NCBI RefSeq assembly: GCF_009827595.1
Contig: NZ_WTYT01000005.1
Coordinates: 124,001 to 188,000, forward strand
DNA from: Altericroceibacterium endophyticum
GTDB taxonomy: Bacteria; Pseudomonadota; Alphaproteobacteria; Sphingomonadales; Sphingomonadaceae
DNA length: 64,000 nt
Direction: 5' to 3'
Shown: in pieces, positions 45,946 through 55,350 of the stretch
Position numbering within the stretch: position 1 is the first letter of the stretch
Layout of the letters: every line of letters begins with the position of its first letter
The notes under the pieces: model-generated
Seen by the model: the letters and a program-made list of their open reading frames with translations, nothing else
Databases searched by the model: none
Told to the model about the DNA's origin: nothing
Program-made: the position numbers and the translations under genes

Positions 45946-46941
45946 TCACTTCAACCAGTCGAAAACCGGCAATCCTTTTTCCTGCAACCACTCACGGTTG
46001 TAGAGCGAGGAAAGATAACGGAAACCGGTATCGCACAAAATGGTGGCCACGCGGGCATTGGGGCCGAGTTTTTTCCCCAGAGCCACGGCGCCGGCGACAT
46101 TGATCCCTGAAGACAGCCCCAGACACAGCCCCTCTTCGCGCAAGAGATGTGCGACCCATTTCAGGCCCTCTTCATCGGAAATGCGGAATTGATCATCAAT
46201 CGGTGCACCCTCCAGATTGGCGGTGATACGACCTTGCCCGATACCTTCGGCCACCGAAGACCCTTCAGCCTTCAATTCCCCATTGGCGAAATAATTATAC
46301 AGCGCGGCCCCATGCGGATCGGTCAGCGCGATGCAAATGTCCTGATTGAATTCTTTCAGTCCCATCCCGACACCGGCCAGCGTGCCGCCGGTACCCGCGG
46401 CGCAGGTAAAACCGTCAATCCGTCCATCTAGCTGCGCCCATAATTCGGGGGCCGTGCTTTCAATATGGGCTTTGCGATTGGCGATATTGTCGAACTGATT
46501 GGCCCAGATGGCGCCTTCGGTCTCTTCGGCCAGACGGCGAGACGTATGCACGAAGTGGCCGGGATTCTTGTAGGGGGCAGCGGGTACCAGAACCAGCTCC
46601 GCACCCAGAGCGCGCAGCGTATCCATCTTTTCGCGCGATTGCGTTTCGGGCATCACGATGATGGATTTATAGCCCTTGGCATTGGCCACCAGGGCAAGAC
46701 CGATCCCGGTATTTCCGGCCGTGCCCTCCACGACCGTACCGCCCGGTTTCAGCGTTCCGCGCGCCTCCGCATCATTGATGATCCAGAGCGCGGCCCGATC
46801 CTTCACGGATGCGCCGGGATTGGCAAATTCACATTTGCCGTAAATTTCGCAACCGGCCGCTTCACTTGGCCCCTCGAGCAGGACGAGCGGGGTGTGGCCG
46901 ATAAGGTCGAGCGTATTTGTCGTAGCAGGGAGCACATTCAT
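45946..46941 (-). CDS. cysK: Cysteine synthase (O-acetylserine sulfhydrylase)
   Basis: A 331-residue PLP enzyme forming cysteine from O-acetylserine and sulfide, the sulfur-assimilation end point. The PLP lysine is Lys47 in NPGASVKDRA; EGTAGNTGIGLA binds the substrate carboxylate, GTGGTLAGVG the phosphate of PLP, and GLSSGINVAGA is also conserved. The start at 46941 (MNVLPATTNT) fits the family although no strong ribosome-binding site precedes it. It is 10 nt upstream of a two-gene unit of unknown function. With sulfatases elsewhere in the window it could use released sulfate after reduction, but no link is shown. Confidence 0.94.
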   Translation of the reverse strand: MNVLPATTNTLDLIGHTPLVLLEGPSEAAGCEIYGKCEFANPGASVKDRAALWIINDAEARGTLKPGGTVVEGTAGNTGIGLALVANAKGYKSIIVMPETQSREKMDTLRALGAELVLVPAAPYKNPGHFVHTSRRLAEETEGAIWANQFDNIANRKAHIESTAPELWAQLDGRIDGFTCAAGTGGTLAGVGMGLKEFNQDICIALTDPHGAALYNYFANGELKAEGSSVAEGIGQGRITANLEGAPIDDQFRISDEEGLKWVAHLLREEGLCLGLSSGINVAGAVALGKKLGPNARVATILCDTGFRYLSSLYNREWLQEKGLPVFDWLK

Positions 46942-47048
46942 GATTGCAGAGTTAGGCGCGCCGCCCCTCATGCGCAATGTAGATCCGCTAAATACAGATC
47001 AAGTTCTGCCTGTGCGCCCTGCTGTTTCCGCTCAAACTTCAGATACGC

Positions 47049-47366
47049 TCAATCTTCAGGAGCGATCGTGACCCGCAGACCGTCCAGATCATCGTTGAAA
47101 TTGATCTGGCAAGACAGGCGCGAATCCGCATTGCGATGGTCGGAACTGTCGAGCAGATCGTCTTCATCTTCGCTCACGGCCGGCAGCTTGTCCTTGAAAG
47201 CCGGATCGACAAATACGTGGCAAGTCGCGCAAGAGCAGCAGCCGCCGCACAGCGCCAGCAATTCGTCAAAACCGCTATCCCGGATAATTTCCATTACCGT
47301 CAGGCCAGCTTCGCCCTCGACGGTTTTTTCCTCGCCTTCACGGTTTACAACTTGCAACTTGGGCAT
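47049..47366 (-). CDS. [2Fe-2S] ferredoxin
   Basis: A 105-residue electron carrier of the adrenodoxin/putidaredoxin type. Cluster ligands are Cys40, Cys46, Cys49 ([10 protein letters not shown]) and Cys86 (RLSCQI); Cys43 and Cys44 are extra. EDEDDLLD is the acidic helix that docks reductase or cytochrome P450. No P450 or reductase gene is nearby, so its partner is elsewhere. It is divergent from the AlkA-type gene. Confidence 0.94.
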   Translation of the reverse strand: MPKLQVVNREGEEKTVEGEAGLTVMEIIRDSGFDELLALCGGCCSCATCHVFVDPAFKDKLPAVSEDEDDLLDSSDHRNADSRLSCQINFNDDLDGLRVTIAPED

Positions 47367-47516
47367 CGCTTACTCTTTCCTTGAGGGATACGGCATGATC
47401 ACCAGTTAGGGGCCTGCTAGGAAATAGCACCGCAATTGGCAAGCAATCGGCGGCAACAATGCGCATTCGGCAAAGTTTCGATGGCCGGACCATCAATTTT
47501 TGGAGCAAGCAGAAAT

Positions 47517-48134
47517 ATGGGAATGACGTCTGAGAGGCTCCGCCTGTCGCTTGATAAAATAGCAGAGCAGGAGCCCGCCATTTCCCGCGCACTCGCTGTG
47601 GCGGGGTATCCCGATGCGCGGATCCGACCGACCGGCTATCGCACCTTGTTGCGCACCATTGTGGGGCAACAGGTATCGGTTGCCGCCGCCGCCAGTGTCT
47701 GGACCAAGCTGGAGACGCTGCTGGGTGAAGATATTCCGCCCGACCTCTTGCTGGAACAGGATTTCGACACGCTGAGAGCCTGTGGTCTCTCTCGCCAGAA
47801 ACAGGGCTATGCCCGGTCCCTGTGCGAATTGGTGGTGAATGATGATCTGGATCTGGCCAATCTGCCGCAAGATGATGAAGCCGCGATTGCCGAACTGATC
47901 CGGATCAAGGGGATCGGCCGCTGGTCGGCGGAGATCTATCTGCTGTTTGCCGAAGGTCGGGAAGACATCTGGCCCGCGGGCGACCTCGCCGTGCAGGTCG
48001 GCATAGGCAAGATTCTCGGCCTGCCAGAACGCCCCAGCGAGAAGGAAACCCGCTTGCTGGCGGAAAGCTGGCGTCCCCATCGCGGAGCCGCGGCCATCCT
48101 GACATGGCATTGCTGCAACAATCCCGCTTTGTAG
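47517..48134 (+). CDS. DNA-3-methyladenine glycosylase, AlkA type
   Basis: A 205-residue base-excision repair glycosylase of the helix-hairpin-helix superfamily. LLRTIVGQQVSVAAAASVW is the typical early helix. The hairpin and catalytic segment is LIRIKGIGRWSAEIYLLFAEGREDIWPAGDLAVQ, where the aspartate of GDLAV is the catalytic residue. The start chosen at 47517 (MGMTSERL) follows GGAGCAAGC; an in-frame start upstream at 47436 would give an atypical N-terminus. The protein is shorter than E. coli AlkA because it lacks the N-terminal beta domain. Confidence 0.92.
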   Translation: MGMTSERLRLSLDKIAEQEPAISRALAVAGYPDARIRPTGYRTLLRTIVGQQVSVAAAASVWTKLETLLGEDIPPDLLLEQDFDTLRACGLSRQKQGYARSLCELVVNDDLDLANLPQDDEAAIAELIRIKGIGRWSAEIYLLFAEGREDIWPAGDLAVQVGIGKILGLPERPSEKETRLLAESWRPHRGAAAILTWHCCNNPAL

Positions 48135-48299
48135 GCGGGCCCGCCAAAATCGGCGCTCACGCAGCGGTTCCGCGGTCTTGGCAGCGTCCTGTCGCCTGCA
48201 CTGGCCCACTGGCCGAAACTAGGCCAACGCCCCCTTGCGCAAAGACCGGTTTGGCCTGACACTCGCCTGCGTAAGAACGATCGGGGGAGTTGTTCAATC

Positions 48300-50375
48300 A
48301 TGACGAAACAGAAGCCACTTACCGCGATGAGCCTTGCTGCCAGTATCGCCCTTGCCGGCGGGGCACAGGCTCAGGACGCCAGAACAGACACATCAGGAGA
48401 GACGATGACAGCCAATCAGAGCATTCGCGAAGCCACCAATATTGCCGATACGCCGCTGATCCCGAGGGATGCGCTTTATGGGAATCCGACGCGCTCCTCC
48501 GGTCAGATCAGCCCGGATGGCAAATGGCTGAGCTGGATGGCCCCGCAAGATGGCGTGATGAATGTCTGGATTGCCCCGGCCGACAATCCCGATGCGGCCA
48601 GGGTCATGACCCATGCGAGCGAGCGACCAATTCCGCAATATTTCTGGGCCCCGGATTCGCGCAGCCTGCTGTTCGTTCAGGACAAAGGCGGCGACGAGAA
48701 TTACCTGCTTTACGGGGTCGATGTGGAATCCGGCGTTGAACGGAGCCTGACACCATTTGAAAATACCCGTGTGCAGTTGGTCGGCACGTCCGAATCCATG
48801 CGGGACCAATTGCTGGTCGGCCTTAACAACCGCGACCCGCGTTTTCACGACGTCTATCAGCTTGATCTGAATAGCGGCGAGCTGACACCTGTGCTGGAGA
48901 ACAATGGCTATATCGGCTTTCTGGCCGACGACAGCCTGACCCTGCGCTGGGCCATGCAGCAAAATGCCGAGGGCGGAATGGACATGTTCCCCATCAGTGA
49001 TGGGACCATTGCCGAAAATCCGGCAGAAAGCACGACGCTGGAGGACGCGCTCACCACCACAGCGCTGGGCTATACCACTGACGGAAATACGCTTTATTGG
49101 CTCGACAGCCGTGACCGTAATACGGCAGCGCTGATCGCACAGAATGTCGAAACCGGCGAAAAGACGATTCTGGGGGAAAGCGACAAGGCCGATATCGGCG
49201 GCGTTATGACGCATCCCAAAACGGGTGAAGTCGAAGCGTATTCCGTCGATTATCTGACGACCGAATGGCACGCGCTCAACCCGCAAATCGGGGCCGCGCT
49301 TGATTGGCTGGATAAACGGCTGGAGGGTGATTTCGGCGTCCAGTCACGCACCGAGGATGACAGCAAGTGGCTGATCTGGAACGATCCGCTGATCTCCCCC
49401 AGCAAGACCTATCTGTTTGACCGCGAAGCGGAAACGCTGACCGAGTTTTACACCACCCGGCCTGAGCTGGAAGGCGCACCGTTGCAGCCAATGCAGACGC
49501 TGGAATTGAAGGCGCGCGACGGGCTAACGCTGCCGACTTACCTCACCCTGCCCGCCGGTGCCCAAAGCAGCGGCAAGCCGGTGCCGATGGTGCTGCTGGT
49601 GCATGGCGGCCCTTGGGCACGCGACAGCTATGGCTTCAACCGTGCGCACCAATGGCTGGCCAATCGCGGCTATGCGGTGATGAGCGTGAACTTCCGCGGC
49701 TCCACCGGTTTCGGCAAGGATTTCATCAATGCCGGCAATCTGGAATGGGCCGGTACTATGCATAATGATTTGATCGATGCAGTGGATTGGGCCGTGGGCG
49801 AAGGCATCGCCGATCCTGACAAGGTTGCCATTATGGGCGGGTCTTATGGCGGCTATGCAACGCTGGTCGGCCTGACCTACACGCCTGAAAAATTCGCCTG
49901 CGGGGTCGATATTGTCGGTCCGTCCAATCTCGAGACATTGCTGGAAACCATCCCCCCTTATTGGGCACCGATGGTGGCGCAGTTTCATGAACGCATGGGC
50001 AATCCCAATACCAAAGAAGGGCTGCAATTGCTGAAGGATCGCAGCCCGCTCTATCGCGCCGATGCGATCACCAAGCCATTGCTGATCGGACAGGGAGCCA
50101 ATGATCCGCGCGTCAAACAGGCGGAAAGTGACCAGATTGTGGGCGCGATGCAGGAATCGGGCATTCCGGTGACCTATGTGCTGTTTCCCGATGAAGGGCA
50201 TGGTTTCCATCGTCCGGAAAACAACATCGCCTTCAACGCTGTGGCGGAAAACTTCCTCGCCACCTGCCTTGGCGGACGAGCCGAGCGGATCGGTGACACG
50301 CTGGAGGCCTCCACGGCCGACATCGTTACCGGCGCAGATTTTGTCGAAGGGCTGGAAGAAGCTGTGGCTGACTAA
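48300..50375 (+). CDS. Secreted S9-family serine peptidase (prolyl oligopeptidase type)
   Basis: A 691-residue exported peptidase. The signal peptide is residues 1-26 (AMSLAASIALAGGAQAQ). An N-terminal beta-propeller (SGQISPDGKWLSWMAPQDG, PQYFWAPDSRSLLFVQDKGGDENYLLYG) covers a C-terminal alpha/beta-hydrolase with Ser515 (GGSYGGYATL), Asp602 (GANDPRV) and His634 (DEGHGF). The substrate class is dipeptides or oligopeptides, probably in the periplasm. GGGGGAG lies 10 nt upstream of the ATG. A terminator follows at 50383. Confidence 0.95.
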   Translation: MTKQKPLTAMSLAASIALAGGAQAQDARTDTSGETMTANQSIREATNIADTPLIPRDALYGNPTRSSGQISPDGKWLSWMAPQDGVMNVWIAPADNPDAARVMTHASERPIPQYFWAPDSRSLLFVQDKGGDENYLLYGVDVESGVERSLTPFENTRVQLVGTSESMRDQLLVGLNNRDPRFHDVYQLDLNSGELTPVLENNGYIGFLADDSLTLRWAMQQNAEGGMDMFPISDGTIAENPAESTTLEDALTTTALGYTTDGNTLYWLDSRDRNTAALIAQNVETGEKTILGESDKADIGGVMTHPKTGEVEAYSVDYLTTEWHALNPQIGAALDWLDKRLEGDFGVQSRTEDDSKWLIWNDPLISPSKTYLFDREAETLTEFYTTRPELEGAPLQPMQTLELKARDGLTLPTYLTLPAGAQSSGKPVPMVLLVHGGPWARDSYGFNRAHQWLANRGYAVMSVNFRGSTGFGKDFINAGNLEWAGTMHNDLIDAVDWAVGEGIADPDKVAIMGGSYGGYATLVGLTYTPEKFACGVDIVGPSNLETLLETIPPYWAPMVAQFHERMGNPNTKEGLQLLKDRSPLYRADAITKPLLIGQGANDPRVKQAESDQIVGAMQESGIPVTYVLFPDEGHGFHRPENNIAFNAVAENFLATCLGGRAERIGDTLEASTADIVTGADFVEGLEEAVAD

Positions 50376-50382
50376 TCCTTGC

Positions 50383-50420
50383 AATCCCCCGTGCTGCAAA
50401 ATCCGCACGGGGGATTTGAT
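50383..50420 (+). terminator. Terminator after the S9 peptidase
   Basis: AATCCCCCGTGC (50383-50394) and GCACGGGGGATT (50405-50416) form a perfect 12-bp stem with a 10-nt loop, followed by TGATTCTC. It lies between convergent genes (peptidase and the pterin dehydratase), so it may serve both. Confidence 0.75.
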
Positions 50421-50427
50421 TCTCAGC

Positions 50428-50718
50428 TTACAGAAGCGCGTCGATCTTGCCCGCCATGGCGATATCCCGGTTGGAAAGTCCCCCGGCATCATGCGTGGTC
50501 AATGTGATATCGACCGTATTGTAGACATTGGACCATTCAGGATGATGGTCCATGCTTTCGGCAATCAGCGCGACGCGGGTCATGAACCCGAATGCCGCGC
50601 TGAAATCCCCGAATTTGACAACACGCGAGATTGATTGCCGGTCATCCGCCAACTTCCATTCATCCAGATCGGCCAGTGCGGCATCGCACTCTTCTTCAGT
50701 CAGTTTTTCGATCGCCAT
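50428..50718 (-). CDS. 4a-hydroxytetrahydrobiopterin dehydratase
   Basis: A 96-residue pterin-4a-carbinolamine dehydratase (PhhB/PCD). [21 protein letters not shown] around residues 57-77 holds the catalytic histidines (His58, His59) and the conserved Pro-Glu-Trp. It recycles the pterin cofactor of phenylalanine hydroxylase, although members without that partner have other roles. No hydroxylase gene is next to it. It diverges from ccmA. Confidence 0.94.
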   Translation of the reverse strand: MAIEKLTEEECDAALADLDEWKLADDRQSISRVVKFGDFSAAFGFMTRVALIAESMDHHPEWSNVYNTVDITLTTHDAGGLSNRDIAMAGKIDALL

Positions 50719-50808
50719 CTACTCTCTCCTTCAAAGGCATTTTCTAATCGCCACGCGACCCATGCGGGCAGCTTGTCGATTCCCATTCTTTTCCCTAACG
50801 CACCCACC

Positions 50809-51435
50809 ATGAATGCGTGCCGCCTCGCTGCTTCGAATCTTGCCTGCCGTAAGGGCGACAGGTTGCTCTTCCGCCGGCTCGATTGTGCTGTGGAGGCGGG
50901 ACAGGCGCTGCAGATCACGGCGCCGAATGGAATGGGCAAATCCAGCCTGATCCGAATTCTTGCCGGGTTGGCACGTCCCTTTGCGGGGGCGGTAGAGCGC
51001 AATGGCGCGGCCGGACTGCTGGATGAACGCCCCGCCCTTGATGAACATCGCCCCTTAAGCAACGCGCTTGGCTTCTGGCGTAATCTGGACGGGGAACAGG
51101 ATCAGGCTCTCCAGGAACTGGGCCTCAAAGCCTTGATGGAGGTGCCGGTGCGGTATCTTTCCACCGGCCAGCGCAAACGCGCGGCCTTTGCCCGGCTTAT
51201 GGGGCAAGGCGCACCGATCTGGCTGCTGGACGAGCCGCTCAACGGGCTCGACACGCAAGCCGTCACCGTATGTGAAGCGATGGTGGAGCGCCATTGTAAC
51301 AAGGGCGGCATCGCGATCATCGCATCCCATCAAAGCATGCGCATCAGCGGCATGACGGAATTGAAACTGGCCGATTTCGCGGTGACCTCATCGTCGGCAG
51401 AAGACCCGGCACTTTCATCTGAGAGCGTCATATGA
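50809..51435 (+). CDS. ccmA: Heme exporter ATP-binding subunit CcmA
   Basis: A 208-residue ABC ATPase for cytochrome c maturation, releasing heme-CcmE. The Walker A APNGMGKSS, signature YLSTGQRKRAAFARL and Walker B WLLDEPLNGLD are intact. The gene starts at 50809 (MNACRLAAS) and ends in a 4-nt ATGA overlap with ccmB, the standard order. Confidence 0.94.
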   Translation: MNACRLAASNLACRKGDRLLFRRLDCAVEAGQALQITAPNGMGKSSLIRILAGLARPFAGAVERNGAAGLLDERPALDEHRPLSNALGFWRNLDGEQDQALQELGLKALMEVPVRYLSTGQRKRAAFARLMGQGAPIWLLDEPLNGLDTQAVTVCEAMVERHCNKGGIAIIASHQSMRISGMTELKLADFAVTSSSAEDPALSSESVI

Positions 51436-52094
51436 GCGCGCTCTGGACCATCCTGCGGCGCGATCTCGCCATGCTGTTTCCCGGTGGTGGCCGCGGCGGC
51501 GGCAGCCTGCTCCCGCTGCTGTTCTTTCTGGCCGTGGCAATGCTCTATCCCTTTGCGGTTGGACCGGATGCTCCGCTGCTGGCCAAAACCGGCGGCGGCG
51601 TGATCTGGGTGGCCGCTTTGCTGGCCGCCATCCTGCCGCTCGACCGCTTGGTCGCGCCCGATCTGGAACAGGGTTTCTTCGACCAATGGGCCTTGCGCGG
51701 CATCTCTGAAGAGGCCGTCATCGCCATCCGGGTGCTCGCCCATTGGCTAAGCTTCGGGCCGCCCTTGATGGTGGCTGCACTGCCTGCCGCTGCACTGCTC
51801 GGAATTGATGGCAATGCGCTGCGGATCGTGGAAATAGGCCTGCTGGCCGGGACGCCGGGGCTGGCAGCCATTGGCGTCACCATTGCCTCGCTGACAGTCG
51901 GTCTCAAAAGTGGTGCCGCGCTGTCGGGTCTGCTGCTGATTCCGCTCGCCGTACCGCTGCTGATCTTTGGTGCGGGGAGCCTTTCGACCGGCAGCGAAGG
52001 CGGGCTGGCCTTAACCGCCGCGCTCAGCCTGGTGCTGGTGGCAATTACGCCTTTCGCAGGCGGCGCAGCCATCCGGGCCGCCCGCGAAAACTAA
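51432..52094 (+). CDS. ccmB: Heme exporter membrane subunit CcmB
   Basis: A 220-residue membrane protein with about six spans (SLLPLLFFLAVAMLYPFAVG, GVIWVAALLAAILPLDRLVAPDLEQGFFDQWALRG). DLEQGFFDQW is a family hallmark. It partners CcmA, with which it overlaps by 4 nt. The usual next gene, ccmC, does not follow: methionine aminopeptidase converges on it from the other strand. Confidence 0.94.
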   Translation: MSALWTILRRDLAMLFPGGGRGGGSLLPLLFFLAVAMLYPFAVGPDAPLLAKTGGGVIWVAALLAAILPLDRLVAPDLEQGFFDQWALRGISEEAVIAIRVLAHWLSFGPPLMVAALPAAALLGIDGNALRIVEIGLLAGTPGLAAIGVTIASLTVGLKSGAALSGLLLIPLAVPLLIFGAGSLSTGSEGGLALTAALSLVLVAITPFAGGAAIRAAREN

Positions 52095-52114
52095 GCGTAC
52101 ACAGCGTTTATATT

Positions 52115-52145
52115 CAGCCGCCGATCAGCCCTGATAGGGCGGCTG
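52115..52145. terminator. Hairpin between convergent ccmB and map genes
   Basis: CAGCCGCC (52115-52122) pairs with GGCGGCTG (52138-52145), with ATCAG/CTGAT stacked within. It overlaps the last codons of map and follows ccmB by 21 nt. There is no clear T-run, but the minus-side flank is AT-rich (AATATAAACG). Confidence 0.5.
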
Positions 52146-52955
52146 ATGCAGTCCCTTGGGGCTTTCGGTGAAGATTTCGCGCCCGTCTTCGGTAATGCCG
52201 ATGGAATGTTCGAACTGCGCGGTCAGCGATTTGTCGCGCGTCACTGCGGTCCAGCCGTCATTGAGCATCTTCACCGCAGGCTTGCCCAGATTGATCATCG
52301 GCTCGATCGTGAAGAACATGCCGGGCTTCAATTCCGGGCCAGTGCCTGCCTTTCCGGCATGGACCACTTCGGGCGAATCGTGGAACAAACGCCCGACACC
52401 ATGCCCGCAGAATTCGCGCACAACGCCGTAGCGGTGGCTTTCGGCATGTTTCTGAATTGCGGCGGAGATGTCCCCCAGACGAATGCCAGGTCGCGCCATA
52501 TCAACGCCAATCATCAGGCATTCATAGGTCACATCAATCAGCCGCCGCGCCTTGATGGAGGCATCACCCGCCACATACATCCGGCTGGTATCACCATGCC
52601 ATCCATCCAGCAGCGGGGTGACGTCGATATTCAGAATATCGCCATCCTTGATCACCTTGCTGGACGGGATGCCGTGGCACACCACATGGTTGATCGAAAT
52701 ACAGCAACTATGCGTGAAGCCGCGATAACCCAGCGTTGCTGGCACAGCGCCAGCATCGAGCGTCATCTCACGGACCACATCATCGAGTTCCTGCGTCGTC
52801 ACGCCGGGCTTTACCAGAGGCACCAGCGCGTCGAGGATTTCGGCCGCGAGCCGCCCCGCCTTACGCATACCTTCAAAGCCCTCGGCCCCATGCAGTTTGA
52901 TAGTACCGTCGCGCAGGACGGCTTCGTCTCCGGTGATGTGCTGATATTCGGTCAT
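52125..52955 (-). CDS. map: Methionine aminopeptidase, type I
   Basis: A 276-residue metalloenzyme that removes the initiator methionine. Metal ligands Asp111 (NIDV), Asp122 (GDTSR), His185 (GHGVGRLFH), Glu218 (TIEPM) and Glu249 (QFEHS) are all in place. The start at 52955 (MTEYQHITG) gives the typical length; a longer open frame upstream is not supported. It lies 40 nt downstream of the DUF3298-type lipoprotein gene in the same direction. Confidence 0.96.
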   Translation of the reverse strand: MTEYQHITGDEAVLRDGTIKLHGAEGFEGMRKAGRLAAEILDALVPLVKPGVTTQELDDVVREMTLDAGAVPATLGYRGFTHSCCISINHVVCHGIPSSKVIKDGDILNIDVTPLLDGWHGDTSRMYVAGDASIKARRLIDVTYECLMIGVDMARPGIRLGDISAAIQKHAESHRYGVVREFCGHGVGRLFHDSPEVVHAGKAGTGPELKPGMFFTIEPMINLGKPAVKMLNDGWTAVTRDKSLTAQFEHSIGITEDGREIFTESPKGLHQPPYQG

Positions 52956-52995
52956 GCCCGCCCATTTAAGCCTTTTGCGGAAAAATGCGAGCCAC

Positions 52996-53805
52996 TCAGT
53001 CGCCCGTCGTAAATGCATCGCGATATTTCGGGCTGACCAGCGCCTTCACGGCAGCGCTTACGGGCAAGGTCACTTCATAGGTTCCTTCCGCATAAGGCCC
53101 GGCATTATATGGTGGAATCAGAAAACCAATCCGGTCAAATGTCTCCCCATTTGAGGATCCGACAATGATCATGGAATTTTCCACCGGGTCGATGCAATCA
53201 TTGAACATCGAACCGTCATCCTTCACCGGTTCGCCACGCTTTTCCGCACGCTCTTTATCAAGCTGCGCACAATAATCGCTGCGCACCGCATCGGCCAGAT
53301 CGGCTGAGCTGGTGAACATCTCGATCGGTTCGAGCGCCTTTTTCACCTGCTTGTCCCAGACAAGAGCATCGAAGACCGCCATGCCATGTGCGCCGCCCGT
53401 ATAGGTATAATATTCGGAGGACAGGCTCAGAAATGCAGGGATATCGGCAACCACATCCCATTCAACATCGAGCGAATATGGGCGGAAGGGGTAATCATTC
53501 TTCGCCGCATCCACCCGGGCCTCTGCCGCCTGCTTTTGAAGCTCCTCGCGCTTGTCATGCAAGCGGCTGTCGAAAATTGCCTCCAGCTCGGGTATGTTCT
53601 GAACTTGCTGAGGATATTCATAACTGAATTCATAATCATCTGTCTTCGCCGACACGTTCCGGCCACCACCGTCGCTCTCATCGGGCGATTGCGCCTTCGC
53701 CGTGGCTGTGGCCTCAGCGGTCTGCGCATCAGGCGCGGCATCCTTTGCGCCGTTACAGGCGGTCAGGGCAAGAGATAGTGAAAGAAGCGAAACCAGAGTT
53801 TTCAT
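52996..53805 (-). CDS. DUF4163/DUF3298-type lipoprotein
   Basis: A 269-residue exported lipoprotein. ATG 53805 (MKTLVSLLSLSLALTAC) has AGGGA 7 nt upstream, and the lipobox is LTAC. After a low-complexity linker, residues about 55-150 (EFSYEYPQQVQNIPELEAIFDSRLHDKREEL, SSEYYTYTGGAHGMAVFDALVWDKQVKKAL) and the C-terminal half (FNDCIDPVENSMIIVGSSNG, FLIPPYNAGPYAEGTYEVTLP) match the DUF4163 plus DUF3298 pair also found in anti-sigma factor RsiV, which binds lysozyme in Bacillus. Whether this one does so is not known, although a lysozyme gene lies at 58918. Confidence 0.85.
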   Translation of the reverse strand: MKTLVSLLSLSLALTACNGAKDAAPDAQTAEATATAKAQSPDESDGGGRNVSAKTDDYEFSYEYPQQVQNIPELEAIFDSRLHDKREELQKQAAEARVDAAKNDYPFRPYSLDVEWDVVADIPAFLSLSSEYYTYTGGAHGMAVFDALVWDKQVKKALEPIEMFTSSADLADAVRSDYCAQLDKERAEKRGEPVKDDGSMFNDCIDPVENSMIIVGSSNGETFDRIGFLIPPYNAGPYAEGTYEVTLPVSAAVKALVSPKYRDAFTTGD

Positions 53806-53888
53806 GAAGCGTTCCCTTTTCATCATCTCGGCAAAGGGGCATGCACTCCGCCAAGACATTTTATGAAGAGGGCACAAGCACACAGCAT

Positions 53889-55265
53889 ATGAACACAGAC
53901 TTTATCCAGCCTGACCGCGATCAGGACGCCATTGCGATTCATCTTGTTAATCAGGCGGATGCTTCCGATTTCAGAAAAGGCCTGACCATTGGTCAGCGGG
54001 CCGCGCTGGACGCGCAGAAATTCACCGGCGGTGCGAATGAAACCGCCATCGTGCCCGATGGTGAAAGCTGGTTTGCGCTGGGCGGCGTTGCCGATCCCGA
54101 AAATCTGTCAAGCTGGTGCCTGGCGAAGCTGGCGGAAACCCTGCCAGCCGGCACCTATCGTCTGGCCCGGCATAATCCGGGTGCCGCCATGCATGGCTGG
54201 CAAACGGCGCAATATCGCTTCACGCGCTATTCCGCGGATGAAAATGCCACGGGCCCGCGCATTCTTCTGACCACCAATGTCGGCCGGATCGACCGGATTC
54301 AGGCCGAGGCCCGCGCGGTCGCGCTGGTCCGCGATCTGGTCAATACGCCGGCTGAAGATATGGGGCCGGCGGGCCTCGAAGAAGTGGCCGAAAAACTGGC
54401 CAAGGCGAATGGGGCCGAGATCACCATCACGCAAGGCGACGCGCTGGAACAGGGCTTCCCCATGGTTCATGCGGTTGGCCGGGCTGCTGCGCGTAAACAT
54501 GCCCCGCGCATGATCGATATCCGCTGGGGCCGTGAGGATGCCCCGCGCCTGACCATTGTCGGCAAGGGGGTTTGTTTCGATTCCGGGGGGCTCGACATCA
54601 AAAGCGCCAGCGGAATGAAGCTGATGAAAAAGGACATGGGCGGCGGCGCTCATGCTCTGGCACTGGCCGGACTGATCATGGAAAACGGCCTGAACGTGCG
54701 TCTGCGCTGCCTGGTGCCGGCGGTGGAAAATGCCGTTGCCAGCAATTCCTTCCGCCCCGGAGACGTTCTGAAATCACGCAAGGGGCTGACCGTCGAAATC
54801 GGCAATACCGATGCCGAAGGACGCCTGATCCTGGCCGATGCGCTGACGCTGGCCTGCGAAGAAGAGCCCGATTTGCTGCTTGATTTTGCTACGCTGACCG
54901 GCGCGGCCCGCGTGGCGCTCGGCCCCGACCTGCCCGCCTTGTTCGCCCGGCGCGATGAAACTGCCGATGCGCTGATCGCCGCCGGCAAGGCGCATGATGA
55001 TTGTGTCTGGCGGCTTCCGCTGGAGGCAAGCTATGCCGAATGGCTCAATTCGGATATTGCCGACACGAATAACGCTCATGGAAACGCATTCGCTGGTGCC
55101 AGTGTGGCCGGGCTATTCCTTGAAAAGTTCGTCAGTGAAGGCATTGACTGGGCACATTTCGACACTTTTGCCTGGCGTCCCACCGCAAAACCAGGCCGCC
55201 CCAAAGGCGGGGAAGCACTGGGTTTGCGGGCCGCCTGGCATATGATTGCCGAACGATTTGCCTGA
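53889..55265 (+). CDS. M17-family leucyl aminopeptidase
   Basis: A 458-residue cytoplasmic metallopeptidase. GKGVCFDSGGLDIKSASGMKLMKKDMGGG binds the two metals, and VEIGNTDAEGRLILADAL is the family signature. The N-terminal domain is short and divergent, as in the alphaproteobacterial aminopeptidases of this family. The start at 53889 (MNTDFIQPDRD) leaves 83 nt to the divergent lipoprotein gene; a longer frame from 53841 would overlap that gene's 5' region. Confidence 0.94.
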   Translation: MNTDFIQPDRDQDAIAIHLVNQADASDFRKGLTIGQRAALDAQKFTGGANETAIVPDGESWFALGGVADPENLSSWCLAKLAETLPAGTYRLARHNPGAAMHGWQTAQYRFTRYSADENATGPRILLTTNVGRIDRIQAEARAVALVRDLVNTPAEDMGPAGLEEVAEKLAKANGAEITITQGDALEQGFPMVHAVGRAAARKHAPRMIDIRWGREDAPRLTIVGKGVCFDSGGLDIKSASGMKLMKKDMGGGAHALALAGLIMENGLNVRLRCLVPAVENAVASNSFRPGDVLKSRKGLTVEIGNTDAEGRLILADALTLACEEEPDLLLDFATLTGAARVALGPDLPALFARRDETADALIAAGKAHDDCVWRLPLEASYAEWLNSDIADTNNAHGNAFAGASVAGLFLEKFVSEGIDWAHFDTFAWRPTAKPGRPKGGEALGLRAAWHMIAERFA

Positions 55266-55350
55266 CCGGGGTTAACACAGCCGACTTGCCCCGTGAGCAA
55301 GGCGCGTCTACTCGGCGCGCTTTGCGCAGAAATCGCCTCAAGAGGACCAT

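Noticed and set aside
48134-48145. 12-bp palindrome GGCGGGCCCGCC at the end of the AlkA-type gene as a terminator
   Set aside because: A self-complementary GC block overlapping the stop codon leaves little loop and no T-run; chance is likely in GC-rich DNA.
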